A stretch of DNA of 64,000 nucleotides from Chytridium lagenaria (lineage: Eukaryota; Chytridiomycota; Chytridiomycetes; Chytridiales; Chytridiaceae). The stretch is taken from assembly GCA_025449115.1 (NCBI GenBank), contig JAHLKC010000005.1, positions 372,001 through 436,000 of the forward strand. Direction: 5' to 3'. Of the stretch, positions 12,106 through 23,615 are shown piece by piece (position 1 is the stretch's first letter; every line of letters begins with the position of its first letter). Made by a program: the position numbers and the translations under genes. Under the pieces are notes generated by a model. The model had not been told where the DNA came from, searched no databases, and saw nothing but the letters and a program-made list of their open reading frames with translations.

Positions 12106-12660
12106 TCCCTTACGATAAATAAAATGCAAAATTAGCTTTTATTACCCATTTCCCCACCCAGCTGGTGTGGATTTAAAAGCAGCAGCTGATCCTAACGACG
12201 TTCTTTTCGGCTTCATTTGAACGTTGAGGTGGTTGCCATTTCCTAAAATGGTCAATGGACCGCCAACACTCGGCGCGTTTTACTGACTGCGGATCGAAAG
12301 CTTCCGTAGATCATGGCACTTCGGTCGATAAGCGTTTTCGGTTGGCGGGATGATCCTTTGTAAATTTGAAACGTATGGCCTCCTTCAATTTAGATCGCCA
12401 AAAAATTAACGCCTCATTGGATTTTACCGACCGCGGTCCTTGAACTGGAGAAAGACCCCAACAGGGTCCTTCAACGCATCGCACGCCCTCATGATTCCAG
12501 AAAATATGACTATCGTCAATTCCAAATGGCGGCAATAAAATGGATGTTATACGGAAAAGGTTGATTTTAGTAATAAGGAAAAGTTGGTATTTAAAGACTC
12601 CCCCCACGAATGAGAAGAGCATTCATGCTTGCAACTGCTTCCTTAATCCCTGAAGACATC
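12106..12660. other. Intergenic spacer C2 / C3
   Basis: About 550 bases between two tandem same-strand family copies. It presumably contains the C2 3' UTR and the C3 promoter. A minus-strand open frame here has no recognisable content. Confidence 0.45.
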
Positions 12661-13781
12661 ATGGCCGAAAAGCCAATCTCTGGAGGGACGTTTAATCGTC
12701 TTGTCATCAAAGTCAAGAAAGCATTTCGCAGACACTCAATATCCGGTGTGGAGCCAACGCATTGCCGCACATCGCCATCCTCAATCCTTTTTAAAAATAG
12801 CATCACCTTCGACGTTTCCCCCGTCTCCTGTACTCCCTCTTCAAGCGTCCCTCGTTCAGTAGGGCATTTGGATACGGAGAGGCACTTGGAATTCAGCGAT
12901 AATTTAGGCGACAACCATAGCCTAAACTGCAGTAACATATCTGACTCCACCCCTGCACAAACCAAGCCATGACAAAGCCTCGACCATCCCGCATCGGAGC
13001 ATCATCAGTGACCACAACTGGCTGCAACTCTCTTCACGTCACTCACGACCTTCTCTTTATTCGGACTCAGAACCCTCACGATATTAACTTTCTCGCACAC
13101 TCGAACATTCCAAAGTCAAGCAGCTTTATGCCTCGGCCTGCCAAAAGCAACGAGCTCTCACCTGAAATGATCAGATCTTCAAACTCCTTTGCGGCTGATG
13201 GTGGAGCGTCTGCCATTTCGAATTCCACGACGTTAATTCACGGTAATTTACACTCAAAACCCTCTGATGCCCGCCTAATCTCCAAGAAATTGCCTTTGAT
13301 GGATGCTGTCAACGCTCTAGCTGCCGAGAGAACCTGGAAGCTAGCCTCAAGCGGTGATTTCATCAGTTCCAGGATGCCATCTTTGACCGATAGCATCACC
13401 GAGAGGAGCACATTAGGCCCCAACGACCTGCAAAACTTGAAGACATCCCCACTTTCTCAATATGCAGCCATCAACATGCTAATAGACGAGAGAAGGCTAT
13501 TTGAGGCAGAAGACATCAATAACTCTAACGATTTGGCCAACAATTTTTCTGGTCAACGACCCCGAGTGGCTTCTGGAACTCCAGACCATGGATACCAGTT
13601 CGTTGCTCAGAGGCGGCTGGCGAAGTCGGCGGGTATCAAATTGCCGACCCCCTTGATCAATGTAGTCACCACGACACCTGATGAATTGGTGTCTTCATTA
13701 TGTGATGATTTTATGTTCATGAACACGGATGAGTTCAGACGTCAGAACTCATCTGCAATTCTAGCGAAGGGAGGTCCTTAG
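12661..13781 (+). CDS. DFxYM-motif family protein, copy C3
   Basis: Third family member. ATG at 12661 gives MAEKPISGGTFNRLVIKVKK then AFRRHS, aligned with the N-terminal blocks of C1, C2, C4 and C5; an upstream in-frame ATG at 12610 is less likely. The first segment stops at about 12972 and the second runs from about 12969 to 13781 in another frame, so one frame change or an unrecognised intron separates them. The second segment holds a possible degenerate motif A (HDLLFIRTQ, about 13047-13075), the helix LPLMDAVNAL (about 13290-13319) followed by ASSGDF, and motif B, LCDDFMFMNTDEFRRQ, at about 13699-13746. In motif B the usual Tyr residues are replaced by Phe, a conservative change. The C-terminus follows motif B within about 12 residues. 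Function unknown. Confidence 0.75.
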
Positions 13782-14621
13782 CCTTTTTTGTTTCTCCAAT
13801 GTCATTATAGAATGTCGTTACGCGTTGATTATCAACATTAGTAATATATTGTTGCCCGATACAAGGTTTTTTTGCGTTTTCTCATCAACTTGACTAGAGA
13901 ACACAGACGACGTCCTCCGTCGCCCTTACTCATCGAGTGACTGAAGGTAAATACTTCGCCATTACATTGCCAGAAGGATCTCAAACCACCACCTCGCGTG
14001 ACTACTGGAGGGTAAGATACGTAAATTAACAGGACAAAAAAAGGATCAACACGTCCGAACCCAAGCTGACCATATTGTAAGCTCTTGAATAGAGTTTTAG
14101 ACGGCAGCTGTGGCACCCTTCAAATAAGATCAACCCTCCAACCATGATACGAAGAAATGATATCAGATGATCGCCCTCAGATTTATGAAACTTCCCTATG
14201 AGAAATTCCCACTACAAATAATTTAACTTTTGTTGTAATAAGATGTATGCAAAGTAGTTACAATATTTCTTTAATCTTTGCGACATTGTGACAAAAATCT
14301 TGTAATTATTTTCGACAAAAATCAGATACGGGCTCGACAGAAGATGTAATAACCTTGCATATTGTAAACATGTTGTAATAAAATGTATGATTTCTGAGTT
14401 TTTAATGTTCATACTATCTAACAATTCTTTCATTCTACTTGTGAGTAATATGTATATTCGTTCTACTTTAAACCAGTATATAAAGTAAAGCAATGTTTTA
14501 TTTTAGACAAATTAACTGAAAGTCCCGACGAGTAATAACAACACATATAACACAATTTGAGAGAGAGAAAAGTAAAGTGACTAAAAGAAGGAAAAAAGGT
14601 ATAATAGTAAAACAGCGGTGA
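13782..14621. other. Spacer with possible left end of the transposon
   Basis: The first part is the C3 3' flank. From about 14211 (CACTACAAATAA) the base composition becomes strongly AT-rich. Short words recur: TTGTAATAA followed by G or A then ATGTATG at 14233 and 14371, and TTACAATATTTCT at about 14257, which is seen again near 21188 beyond the transposase. This resembles subterminal repeats of a CACTA-like element, but I could not prove a matching inverted end. Confidence 0.3.
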
Positions 14622-17218
14622 CTAATTGGGACGACGTCTTTTAGTACGTCTAGTAACGGTAGGCTCTGGTTCTTCAAAGGACGACGGATTAGACTTTCGA
14701 GATAGTTTAAGCATGGTCTTAGCAGCTTCTTCCTCCTCTTCCTCAGCAGCTTCTTCCTCGGTTGCTCCCTTCTCAGCTACTCTCTTCTCACCTGCTTCCC
14801 TTTCCACAACTCCCCTTGCCTGCTCTTTCTCTCTAGCTTTCTTTCCGACATTCGCCATGGCAGCCTTTTTTGGGGCGGATGTCTTTGCAGCAGTCTTAGC
14901 GGCGGATGCTTGGCGGCGGATGTCCTCGCGGCAGATGACTTTGCGGCGGTCTTTGCGGCCGGTGGCTTTTGCGGCGGATATTTTTGCGGCGGTCGTTGCG
15001 GCGGCTTTCTCTCCGGGGATTTTTTCTCTGGATTCAATGCGTCGTGATGAGGCTATCTCTTGAAACGAAAAGGGGGGGAGAATTAAAACCGTCATTATCG
15101 TCGTCGGGACTTTCACTGGCATCAGTATTCCTCGTCACGCAAGACTTGTAACAGATGTCGCAGACTGTGGACGAGACTTTGCTGCAGAGACCGATCTGAT
15201 TGATGAGGACAAACTGGCGTATAGGCTCTCTGTTGGACAGAAACCATATGCGGCTAATTAGTGTAGGTTTCAGCTAGGTAGGGCACTTACCTTCCTTTTC
15301 CCTAAAGATTTCATTACTTCATCCTCTAACATCTCATCTTCGCTCAGCTCTCCATCATCAGAACTTGCCTCGATTTGCTTCTTGCGCTTCGGAAATGCTC
15401 TTGCCTTTGGTTGCGTGGAGTTCACAATTGTCGTCATCGTCAGACTCACGATCGACACTCTCGTTTCTCTCATAACGCGCCTTTCTTGATTTCCGAATAA
15501 ATTGTGGTGAAGCATTGATGTCCGAACTGCAGTCCTAGCGCATTGAAAGGTAAGTCGAGATATAATCATTATAAACTTACTCTAAATGCAACAATTTCTC
15601 GTTCAATTGTATTTTGATCTGCAAACTTCTTTCGAGCCTTTGTCAATAATTACACTCAGTCAAGGTACAACGGATAATAGAACTTACATTTTTAGGTTCA
15701 TACTTGCAGCTGGATTAATTGACCTCATCTTTTTTGCGAAAGGTCTCGTTTCACGAGGAGGAACATTCATGATCTTATAAATTCATTTAGCGTGATTAAA
15801 TAGATGATTTTACCTCTTTTCGTCCCCTTCTTTCCCCCGTTACTTCGATGGTATTTTTGGCGGAGTAAATGCGTCCAGGGCCACCCATTGACTCCCCTGT
15901 CCAATATAGCTTGCTCTTGCATCGACAAGTTTCTTCGAACCTTATTATAATAAATTATCTGATCACGACAATTAACTCTTACCTGCTTGAAAGCGTTGTC
16001 CAGGACCGACTGTGGGAGATGACGGAAATTGAGCCCTTCCCTCCAAATCTTGTCAGCTGCCTTTTTAAATGCATCCTATAATCGTTATAAATTTAAGTAT
16101 AAAGGAAACATTCAACTTACGGATAAGGACTTTACATCGCAGCCACTAACTAATTGAGCTGTTCCATATTTGTTTAATTCCATATCAAACTCTGTAAGAT
16201 AATCCAGTACAACACTTGGCTTGGCGTAAATACTGGAATTGACTTTACAACGTTAACTAAATTTTAAAAACCATCATTTACCAGGTTGACGAACTCTAAC
16301 TATTTTTTCAATGCTGTCGAAAAAAAGTTGGGAGGCAGCTTAAGACTCCTAGAGTCTTCTCGCGGATTCTTCCTTCTTTCCACGACTCGAGATGCTAATT
16401 GCCTTCGTCCCACATTAGGTCCGTCACTGTCGTCATGCTGTGTTCCAGAATTTGAACCGTCGGTGTGAGTTGGCATATTAAATTCCTTTGTGCAGGAAGT
16501 TCCTCGTCACGATTTCGCTGGGAACCATAAGTGCGCAAGGATGGTTTGGGATACTTGTTGTTGCGAGCAGGCAGTTCATCCTCAAAACGAGATCTCTGGG
16601 TAGGTGCTTCTTCGTGATGTAGACGAGATCTCTGGGTAGGTGCTTCTTCGTGATGTAGACGTTGGGGACCGTAAGTGCGAGTGGATGCCTTGGGGCTCCA
16701 GTGGTTAACAGCAGTGGGCTCGTCTGCTGTACCGCGAGATCTGAGGCTCGTCGACTTGCATATGCGAAGGCTTAGAACCGTAAGTGCGGGTTGGTGGTGC
16801 TTTCGAATTTCTGTCATCATTATCCGACAGTTCATCGTCAAAGGCCAGCTGAGAAGATGCGTAAGGTGACACTCGAACAGGAGGTTTTTCGTAGTAACGA
16901 CGCTGCGAGCCGTTGTTGCGAGTTTGCGCCTTGGTGTTCCTGTGGTCATCGGTAGGCCGTTCTTCGTCGTCGTCCTGATCAAATAGGCAGGGTGGGACAT
17001 TTTGGTCCCTTGGAGCGGGTAATTCATTGGGGTAATGCGAGGGCTTGATCAGCAGCTCCTGATCATAATAGTGTGAAAGTGGATCAATAGCCGGCAGAAG
17101 TAATTGCTGTAATAGTAAGAAAGATGATGTTCAGTTAACTTACATCCTCAACAGGCACCTCTTGGCTGCTTATTTGTCCCCAATCATTGTCGTCGTCTTC
17201 TACTGCTCTGAAGCTCAT
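14622..17218 (-). CDS. Spliced basic, Lys/Ala-rich nuclear-type protein, unknown
   Basis: Unrecognised gene read from 17218 (MSFRAVEDDDNDWGQ) to a stop at 14622. GT-AG introns are visible at about 17108-17145, 16223-16275, 16074-16120 and several more down to about 15290. The N-terminal part is polar, with degenerate repeats of about 25-30 residues built on R-T-Y-G-S-Q-R, including a perfect 36-base duplication at 16587-16658. The middle, from about 16220 to 15540, is better behaved: SVVLDYLTEFDMELNKYGTA, then DKIWREGLNFRHLPQSVLDN, CRCKSKLYWTGESMGGPGRI and NVPPRETRPFAKKMRSINP. The tail (about 15060-14625) is rich in Lys, Ala and Glu, ending TRRTKRRRPN. One frame change occurs at about 16735. 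It lies directly downstream of, and on the same strand as, the transposase, so it may be a second gene of that element (a TnpA-like role) or a host gene. The function is unknown. Confidence 0.55.
16587..16658. repeat. 36-bp perfect tandem duplication
   Basis: Two adjacent copies of a 36-base unit beginning ACGAGATCTCTGGG lie inside the repeat-bearing exon of the minus-strand gene. The length is a multiple of three, so the duplication keeps the frame and duplicates 12 residues (HHEEAPTQRSR-type). Confidence 0.85.
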
Positions 17219-17325
17219 GCTAGACTCACGGTAAGCTGAAAAGGTTTGTTTTTTTTTACCTGACGTTGCGGCTTCGTAGCAAGGATCCCTTTGTGCGTAC
17301 CATGTTTCTCACGGATACAAAAATT

Positions 17326-20300
17326 TTATTGAGTAAAAGATCTTTCACGGTCTAATACATAATACCCCGTCTTCGATTCCCAAAAAGCGACTGAACGGTC
17401 AATACTGTGCGCATCATGGTAGGTGATGCCCCCGAAATTCTTGAAAAACGTGTTGTTGAACTTGTCCTTTTCAAGTCCATCGGGGGCCCACTTGATACAA
17501 GCCAGCGGTCGAGGTTCTTGACCTTCAACTTGAAGCAGCATATAATATAATACAACCCCATATTGCGTGGACTGAGTCCATACAACCTTCTTCGTTTTTG
17601 ATCTCTTATGCAAATCCTCCAGAGTAATTACCGCCACACCGGCATTTTTGCGTGTTCCTTTTTTCTTGCTGTGTTCGCTCCCAAAAATGCGTTCACCACC
17701 GACACTCATTCTTGAATACCCATTGACCTTGTATCCCAAGCCTTCGACGTATATGTCGTTGGCTTGCATGTAATTCTTTAATCTTTTTTTCTTAAACGGA
17801 ACGTCAGATAAATAAAACACAATCTTACTACATCTTGATTTGATAGGGCAACTTCAAAACGTGGATGCAAGAGTTTGACTTCCGATGCGTCATTACCCAT
17901 TTTTCTTCACGCATAAAAGGGGGTTGCTTTCGTCACATTTATTGTCGTGCTCTATACTCATATTAAATTAAAATAGCGTCTCCTAATTACCTTTAGAGTT
18001 ACAACAAAAAAAAAAAATCCGATTGATCTTAGCTGAGACCAAGAGAGAATGGCATTACTCAAATTTTGGTATGCATGCTTTTCGCGATTTGAGTAAGGGA
18101 ACTAGCATGCCGCAAAGTCTCTCCATCGGATACTGCCAGTAGGACCACATTGGCCCATCTCACGAATCACGTCCGAAATATGGAGTACATAGTGAAAGAC
18201 GGAAGTGCATGCGGGAAGGTTGACTTCTTTGTAACCGTAATAATTCCTTGATAAAGTTAAAAAGAATCAGATATTACTTACTTTTCGTAATAACTGTAAA
18301 ATTCATAACATCCTTTTTCTATCCACTCTAACGATTCCTCGTCAAAAGAAAGACAATTATGACAAAATTGAATAACATCGGCAAATCTTGACCAAGCCAG
18401 AAGATCTTTGTCGGGTAAAAAGGTTTTCATTAAAGGAACTGATATGAGAGTGCACCAGTTTTTCCATTCCTCTGACTTTAGACCACCTTTATCTTCAAAG
18501 ATGTTACTCGGGGGCCGTCCGAAACTGGTAGGAAGACAGTAAGCATTCCTTGAAATTACTGAAGTCATATTTTTTTTCTGCGCTTCGTCGAGTAGGGCCT
18601 CGCGGAGATTTGTCTTGTCTCCAAAAAACCGTCCATTCCAATGCAAAAACATCGCCTTTGAAACATTCGTAGATAAATGCATAAGGTCTAGAGCAAAGGA
18701 CCACGGCCACGAGATGGATTTCAACTTATAGAAAATAGAGATCTTCGTGATCCCTTTATGTAATGTTAATTTTAGTTGTGATAAGGAAAATATACTCCAA
18801 CCTGAATCCTTTGCTACTTTAGCTCTCTGTGTTTTATTTCGTGCCGCCAAAAGCTTGTCCCAGCTTGCACGAATATCACACGTTTTCTCTTCAACGACTC
18901 CAAAGTAAGTCTCATCGCGTCATACTGAAGCTTCCCCCTGCGCAGATTCTTGCTGGTTATCCTCGGTACAAGCGGGTAGTAGTAGGTTTTTTGCCGTGCG
19001 CTGTATTCACCTTCAATAGTGCAATAGCGACACCCAAACACTGCGTTGTGACCAGAAAAGCCCATACACATGGCGGCGGCAGGTTGATCTCCCGTAACTG
19101 CAAGGAGGTGACATCGTAAATTTAGTGATTCCGTTTTTTCACGATATTTTTTACACCATCTAAGGGGTTTTATTAATTGGGAAAAGTAGGTACAGATATA
19201 TATACCGTGAACAAATTCCGAGGTGCTAGAAATAACAATATCAATACCGTCTTGCAAATATTATTGTTAGTTTAATGTTAACTTTTTTTTGTAATAAATC
19301 TACCTTGCAATTTCAAGAGGTCATTTATCAACGGGACTAAAAAGCTGTTGAGGTTCATTGGCTTCCTCGGGAGGATCCGCACATAATAAGGTTTTTTTTT
19401 TAACCCGCTCCGTTGGTGGCAGATTCAAGTTGACCAAAACCAAAGGCCAAGCCTGCTCTTTCCTTTGTGAGCTATTTGAGAAAATATCGTCAGCACTAAA
19501 ACTTAGCAAAAAGATGAGCTGACTTAACAATTTAAATAGGGAATATCCATCTGTACTAAACAATAGTGCAACATCATTCGGGCGATCCTCCGTAAAAAGA
19601 CGTTTCGTCAAAAGATTTCTATAATGGGCACCGTCAAATATGTCACTGTACGTTCCCTCCTCTTGAACTTTATGAAAAGTTTCATTGTGTCTATAAATCA
19701 TTGCTTCCCGTTGACTCTGATTTTGAAGTTCCCTCGTCATCTGCGTTAAAATTGATATATAGTTGAAACTCGTTGACGCATCCCTTTATTAATTAATTAA
19801 AATTAGTACGTTAACATGCAAATTAGAAAGTACCGCTCCCTTCCACAATATAAGCAGGTTTTAATGCCATGGTAAACCCCCGTAAAAGCCATACAATAAC
19901 GGCTACAACTAGGTATTTTTATGGCAGTAATACCACTAGCTTTACCAAGTATGGCTCTCGTTTTGTAAATGCTCTCTGGTTTCGCTAACCCTTAAAAAGA
20001 GGGTTAATAAAAAAAAGGACCCGAAAATAATATTAATAATTACCCATTTGTTTTTGCAAGCACAAATAACCCCGATCAGATATGTTGTGCGTGAGTTTAG
20101 ACGCATATTTAGAAAATATGTGCTGATGACTAATCACGAATTCTTTTCGTCCTGCAAGAAGAGTGGCCTCTGCGTTGATGTTATCCACGGAAACTTCCTT
20201 AAAATCTTTATGCGCGTCTTCGTCGTCTGTTTCTTCCCCGTCCGTTTCTTCCTCGCTGTCCATTTCTTCGTCGTCCATTTCTTCCTCGTCCGTTTCTTCC

Positions 20301-20971
20301 TCGCTGTCCGTTTCTTCCTCGCTGTCCATTTCTTCGTCACTGTCCGTTTCGTCATCGCTGTAATCCGTCTCGACCCCCATTTGTCCATCTTTATCCGTCT
20401 CTACGTCGCCTAATTTGTTCTCCCCACCGCCGTGTGTCTTTTCATTGTGGTCGATTATCGTATCTTCAACAACTCCACCAGCCAAAACACTCGACGGAGA
20501 CGATAGGTAATCAGCATCATGGTGAAACTGCATAATCATCCGTTTTTCTGTAGCGTGATCGGTAAGATTGTTAATTATTCGGCCTATGATACATTCATAG
20601 TCATTACCGTGAGATGGTCCTTCTAGTCGGACCTCATCCTCTATGCTGTTGGGTTCTTCATAATCGTACTTTTCGGACAAAGCATGGTCGATATGATTGA
20701 TGTTGTGCAGTTGTTGATGCACTAGCTGAGCTGATCGACGGGGATGTGGTCGACTAGCTGAAGACGTTGCGGTCATCGAATATGATGGTTGTTGTGCTAG
20801 AATAAACGATTGGTGGCTATTCTTCATCTGAATCTTATCACCCATACCTAATAATCCTTTGCAGCTTTCTTTCTGGTGTCGTCTAAGCCCTTTAAGGTCG
20901 CATAACGACCTTCCACATCCACGGCATTCGACACGCCCGTTAACATATGTGACAAGGACATCGGCATCCAT
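17326..20971 (-). mobile_element. CACTA/Tnp2-like DNA transposon core (zinc finger plus transposase)
   Basis: Coding core of a class II element on the minus strand: a zinc-finger first exon (20971 to about 20045), then transposase exons down to 17326. Flanks on both sides (14210-14620 and 20985-21380) are unusually AT-rich and share short words. Candidate outer ends are CACTACAAATAA at 14211 and TTATTTAGTAG at about 21299-21309, whose complement CTACTAAATAA matches with one extra base. I found no convincing target-site duplication, so the full extent, perhaps about 7.1 kb, remains uncertain. The element splits the C3 and C4 members of the DFxYM family. Confidence 0.75.
17326..20971 (-). CDS. 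Tnp2-like transposase with N-terminal C2HC zinc finger
   Basis: Likely one spliced gene. Exon 1, from ATG 20971, encodes MDADVLVTYVNGRVECRGCG with a C-x2-C-x12-H-x5-C finger, then an acidic Asp/Glu/Thr tract (about 20200-20370). An intron starting near 20045 ends in AACGCAG at about 19741. Later exons give YSDIFDGAHYRNLL (about 19625-19665), ALLFSTDGYSLFK, WPLVLVNLNLPPTERVKKK (about 19390-19450), GHNAVFGCRYCTIEGEYSA (about 19000-19060), FALDLMHLSTNV (about 18670-18700) and finally VEGQEPRPLACIKW with SIDRSVAFWES near 17370-17530. The order DIFDG, STDG, INLNLPP, C-x2-C knuckle, then D-x-MH is typical of fungal Tnp2/Transposase_21-type enzymes of the CACTA superfamily. The reading is mostly open, so the element may be young or still active, which is inference. 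Confidence 0.75.
20200..20370 (-). repeat. Acidic codon repeat tract in the zinc-finger exon
   Basis: Imperfect tandem repeats of 15-18 bases (TCCGTTTCTTCCTCG-like on the plus strand) encode a D/E/T/M-rich low-complexity stretch. The period is a multiple of three, so the frame is kept. Such tracts are common in nuclear proteins and give no functional call by themselves. Confidence 0.7.
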
Positions 20972-21735
20972 GTTTGTCACAATTTTTCTAAAATTTCAAT
21001 ACAATATTTTTGCACTATTCGTAAAATATTCAGTGAATGTAGAAAGTCAATATTTTTCCATTATATTTACAATAAATTAGTCTTTCAAAATATTTCTACA
21101 ATTTTTTAAAGTTGCACATCCCCCCCAAAACTAAATTTACAATAAAATAAACAGAAATGTATCAGGTTAAAACATATGTTCTATAAATTTACAATATTTC
21201 TAAAAAGCACTTTTCATAGGGCTTACCGTAAAATCTTGAATCGTTTTATACTTTCGGTGTAATTTACCATTAAAAGAATTGTTATTATACAAATCGTTAT
21301 TTAGTAGTTAGTACCTCTCAACCTCATATAAACTGAAGGCCTATGTCTGACTGAAATTGTAATAAAAATTAAACATCGCGCTCGTCACCTACTTTCGCAG
21401 ACAAAAAGTAGCCATGATCAAGTCATACCTTGATATAGAAAGGCGCCGAATTGCCGCGGTCTTGGTCACCCCCAATGAAATCTCGTCATAGAGAATGTTC
21501 GAGCATCTCGTAGTATTAGGTGCGCCCCCGGGTTTGATGAGTGGAAAAAAGGTTGTAAGTGCAAAAATAGAATCCCAATCAGTTCTTGTAAGGAAACAAT
21601 ATTGTTTTTGGATATCTTTCCTCAGAATCTTGAGCGTAATAGTACCACACAGGTGGATTCTCAATACTTCTTTTTGGTAAACGCTCTCGACTCCTTTACA
21701 GCAGAACCAGGGGACCTTTTTTTTGGCCAAGAGCA
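20972..21735. other. AT-rich right flank of the transposon
   Basis: From 20985 to about 21380 the sequence is very AT-rich and repeats short words such as TTTACAATA, for example near 21065, 21137 and 21188. The same words occur on the far side near 14257. The remainder up to 21735 lies just upstream of copy C4 and probably contains its promoter. I do not support a gene here; a 115-codon minus-strand frame shows no known domain. Confidence 0.45.
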
Positions 21736-23161
21736 ATGATAATCAAAGACGGCGTTTCTCGAACCTCACATCTTGATCAGTTTTTTCGCAGGTGAAAAAT
21801 GCTTTTCGACGTAAAAGCAAAGACCCGCATTCCCTGGCTTCATCTCAAACCCCATCCGCCGTCATCCAAATCGATGGTTGCAGCTCACCATCCGAATCAA
21901 GCTCAACGTTTGCTCCAATTTCGAGGGAGAACACATTTGGACCGACATACGGAACATCGAAAGCCCTACACCCTGGAAGGAACGTAGACCACTCATCACT
22001 CGAGAAATCTACAGATTCCACGATAAAAGAAGGTGGTCCTCGCAGAAGACTGCAGGAACAAGTTTCTCGTGAAAGCTCTTCAGGTCGGGGAGCAGGCGGA
22101 TCATCTAGAGAATTCGTTCCACACTATAAACCTGAGCAAGACGTCTCTTCGGGTCCCTGGGTAGCCAATGATCAAGTGGAAGCATTGAAGTTGGACTTTT
22201 CGTACATGCAGTCGGAGGAGTACATAAGGTCTTCACACAATATTGCCAGAATGGAGAGTTCAGAGGCAATGGCCATGAGACATAATGGGCTAAAATCTCC
22301 CATATCCTCAGTCTTCGAGGACGGGTACGCGCCACAGTCCTCAACGGTAAGCAAGATCAACGCATCAGACTCGCAGAGAAGCGCCGCGTCAAAGCCGCGG
22401 CCGGCAAAGATGAGCCACGAGTCGATCCCACCCAACGGAGGCAATCTGATCCGTTCGGCAAAGTCGTACGTGATGGAAAGTCCGGAGCCGAGGACGAGCG
22501 GGATGACCAGATCTACGAGGTCATACGTAGTCGAGGAGATGAGAATATCCGAGACGCGAGCACTTGCGTCATCTGAAGAAGGACCTGCACTAAGCTTCAT
22601 AAGCCTTCGGAGGTGCAATTCCACACTCGGATGATCGCACCTATAGATGCCATGAGTGCTATCCTCGACAATAGTGGCTCCTTGGGATCCCGAAGCACTG
22701 TTCGCTTCTCCATGAGTGATGTCGACACCATGTCACGTTCAAAGAATATTGGCGACGTCCCCTGCGCGTCCAAGCAGACGAAGGAGACACCCTCGATAAT
22801 CAAGAACAGGCGGATAACCTGCGACAATTCAGACATCACTTCATTGAGGGAGCAATACCTTAAAGCTTCCGCCTTGTACTCATCATCCAAGGAAGACGTC
22901 CTCGCCAGTACACCGCATAATGAGTTCAAGCAGATGAGGGAGGTCGGCAATAGCAGCAATACGCCACCGTCACCGACTCCCGCGCAACGTTCCCATAGGA
23001 TGAGTGATACCGGAGGTATTCTCTCATTCAGAGAAAGACATAATCAGCCTCCTGCACCGGCCTCGCTTCAGGCTGATGTTCTTTCCATCGTTCGTGGCGA
23101 ATTCATGTACATGGAGACGGAGGAGTACAAGAAGAGTACCGACTCCTTTAGCAGAAGATGA
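21736..23161 (+). CDS. DFxYM-motif family protein, copy C4
   Basis: Fourth member and the longest. ATG at 21736 gives MIIKDGVSRTSHLDQFF. The frame then slips at the six-T run (21781-21786) into VKNAFRRKSKD. One extra T would give a continuous block matching the N-terminus of C2. Motif A, LKLDFSYMQSEEYIRSSHNI, lies at about 22185-22245, followed by an AMES-like run as in C2. A second frame change occurs at about 22615-22630, after which the helix IAPIDAMSAIL is found (22640-22670). Motif B, VRGEFMYMETEEYKKS, lies at 23090-23137, close to the stop at 23159-23161. Both break points keep homology on either side, so the intact gene is probably about 470 residues. Ser-rich linkers separate the motifs. 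Function unknown. Confidence 0.75.
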
Positions 23162-23615
23162 TCCATGGTATTGTTGAATTTGAGATGCCCGTTATGCTGG
23201 TTTTGCTGTGGGGTGCGGCTATCTAAATAATTCTTGTAATTCGTGAAAACTCCCCGGCCATTCACTGAGGGTCGAATAAAGCTGAAATCATGTTTGATCC
23301 GTATTCCGATCCGAGCCTTATAACATAGATTGTGATAGCGACTCATTGGCAAATGAATGGAAGCTCCGGATGGAACACCATGAATCGACTCACGTCCAAT
23401 TGTCCGAGGAACCAATCTTCAGACTGCCCAACCGCCTAATTTCTCGAACTAATCCCAAAGGCGCGATTTGTGCGAGAGCTAAATCTGGAAGCTAATCATA
23501 CCTGGTCCGTAGCATGTGAAGGATCATAGGGAAAGGTGATTTAGAGGGGGTTTGATTCCATGCATAGCTCATCAGTTAAGCTTTAATTCGCCGATACTCC
23601 AAAGCCTTTGATGAA
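23162..23615. other. Intergenic spacer C4 / C5
   Basis: About 450 bases between tandem copies C4 and C5 on the same strand. It contains no recognisable gene and presumably holds the C4 terminator and C5 promoter. Confidence 0.45.

Noticed and set aside
17326..20971. KDZ-type (Kyakuja-Dileera-Zisupton) transposase
   Set aside because: The motif order DIFDG, STDG, NLNLPP, C-x2-C fits the Tnp2/CACTA superfamily; KDZ hallmarks were not found.
21389..21736. 115-codon minus-strand open frame upstream of copy C4
   Set aside because: It covers the C4 promoter and first codon, has no known motif, and adjoins AT-rich transposon flank.
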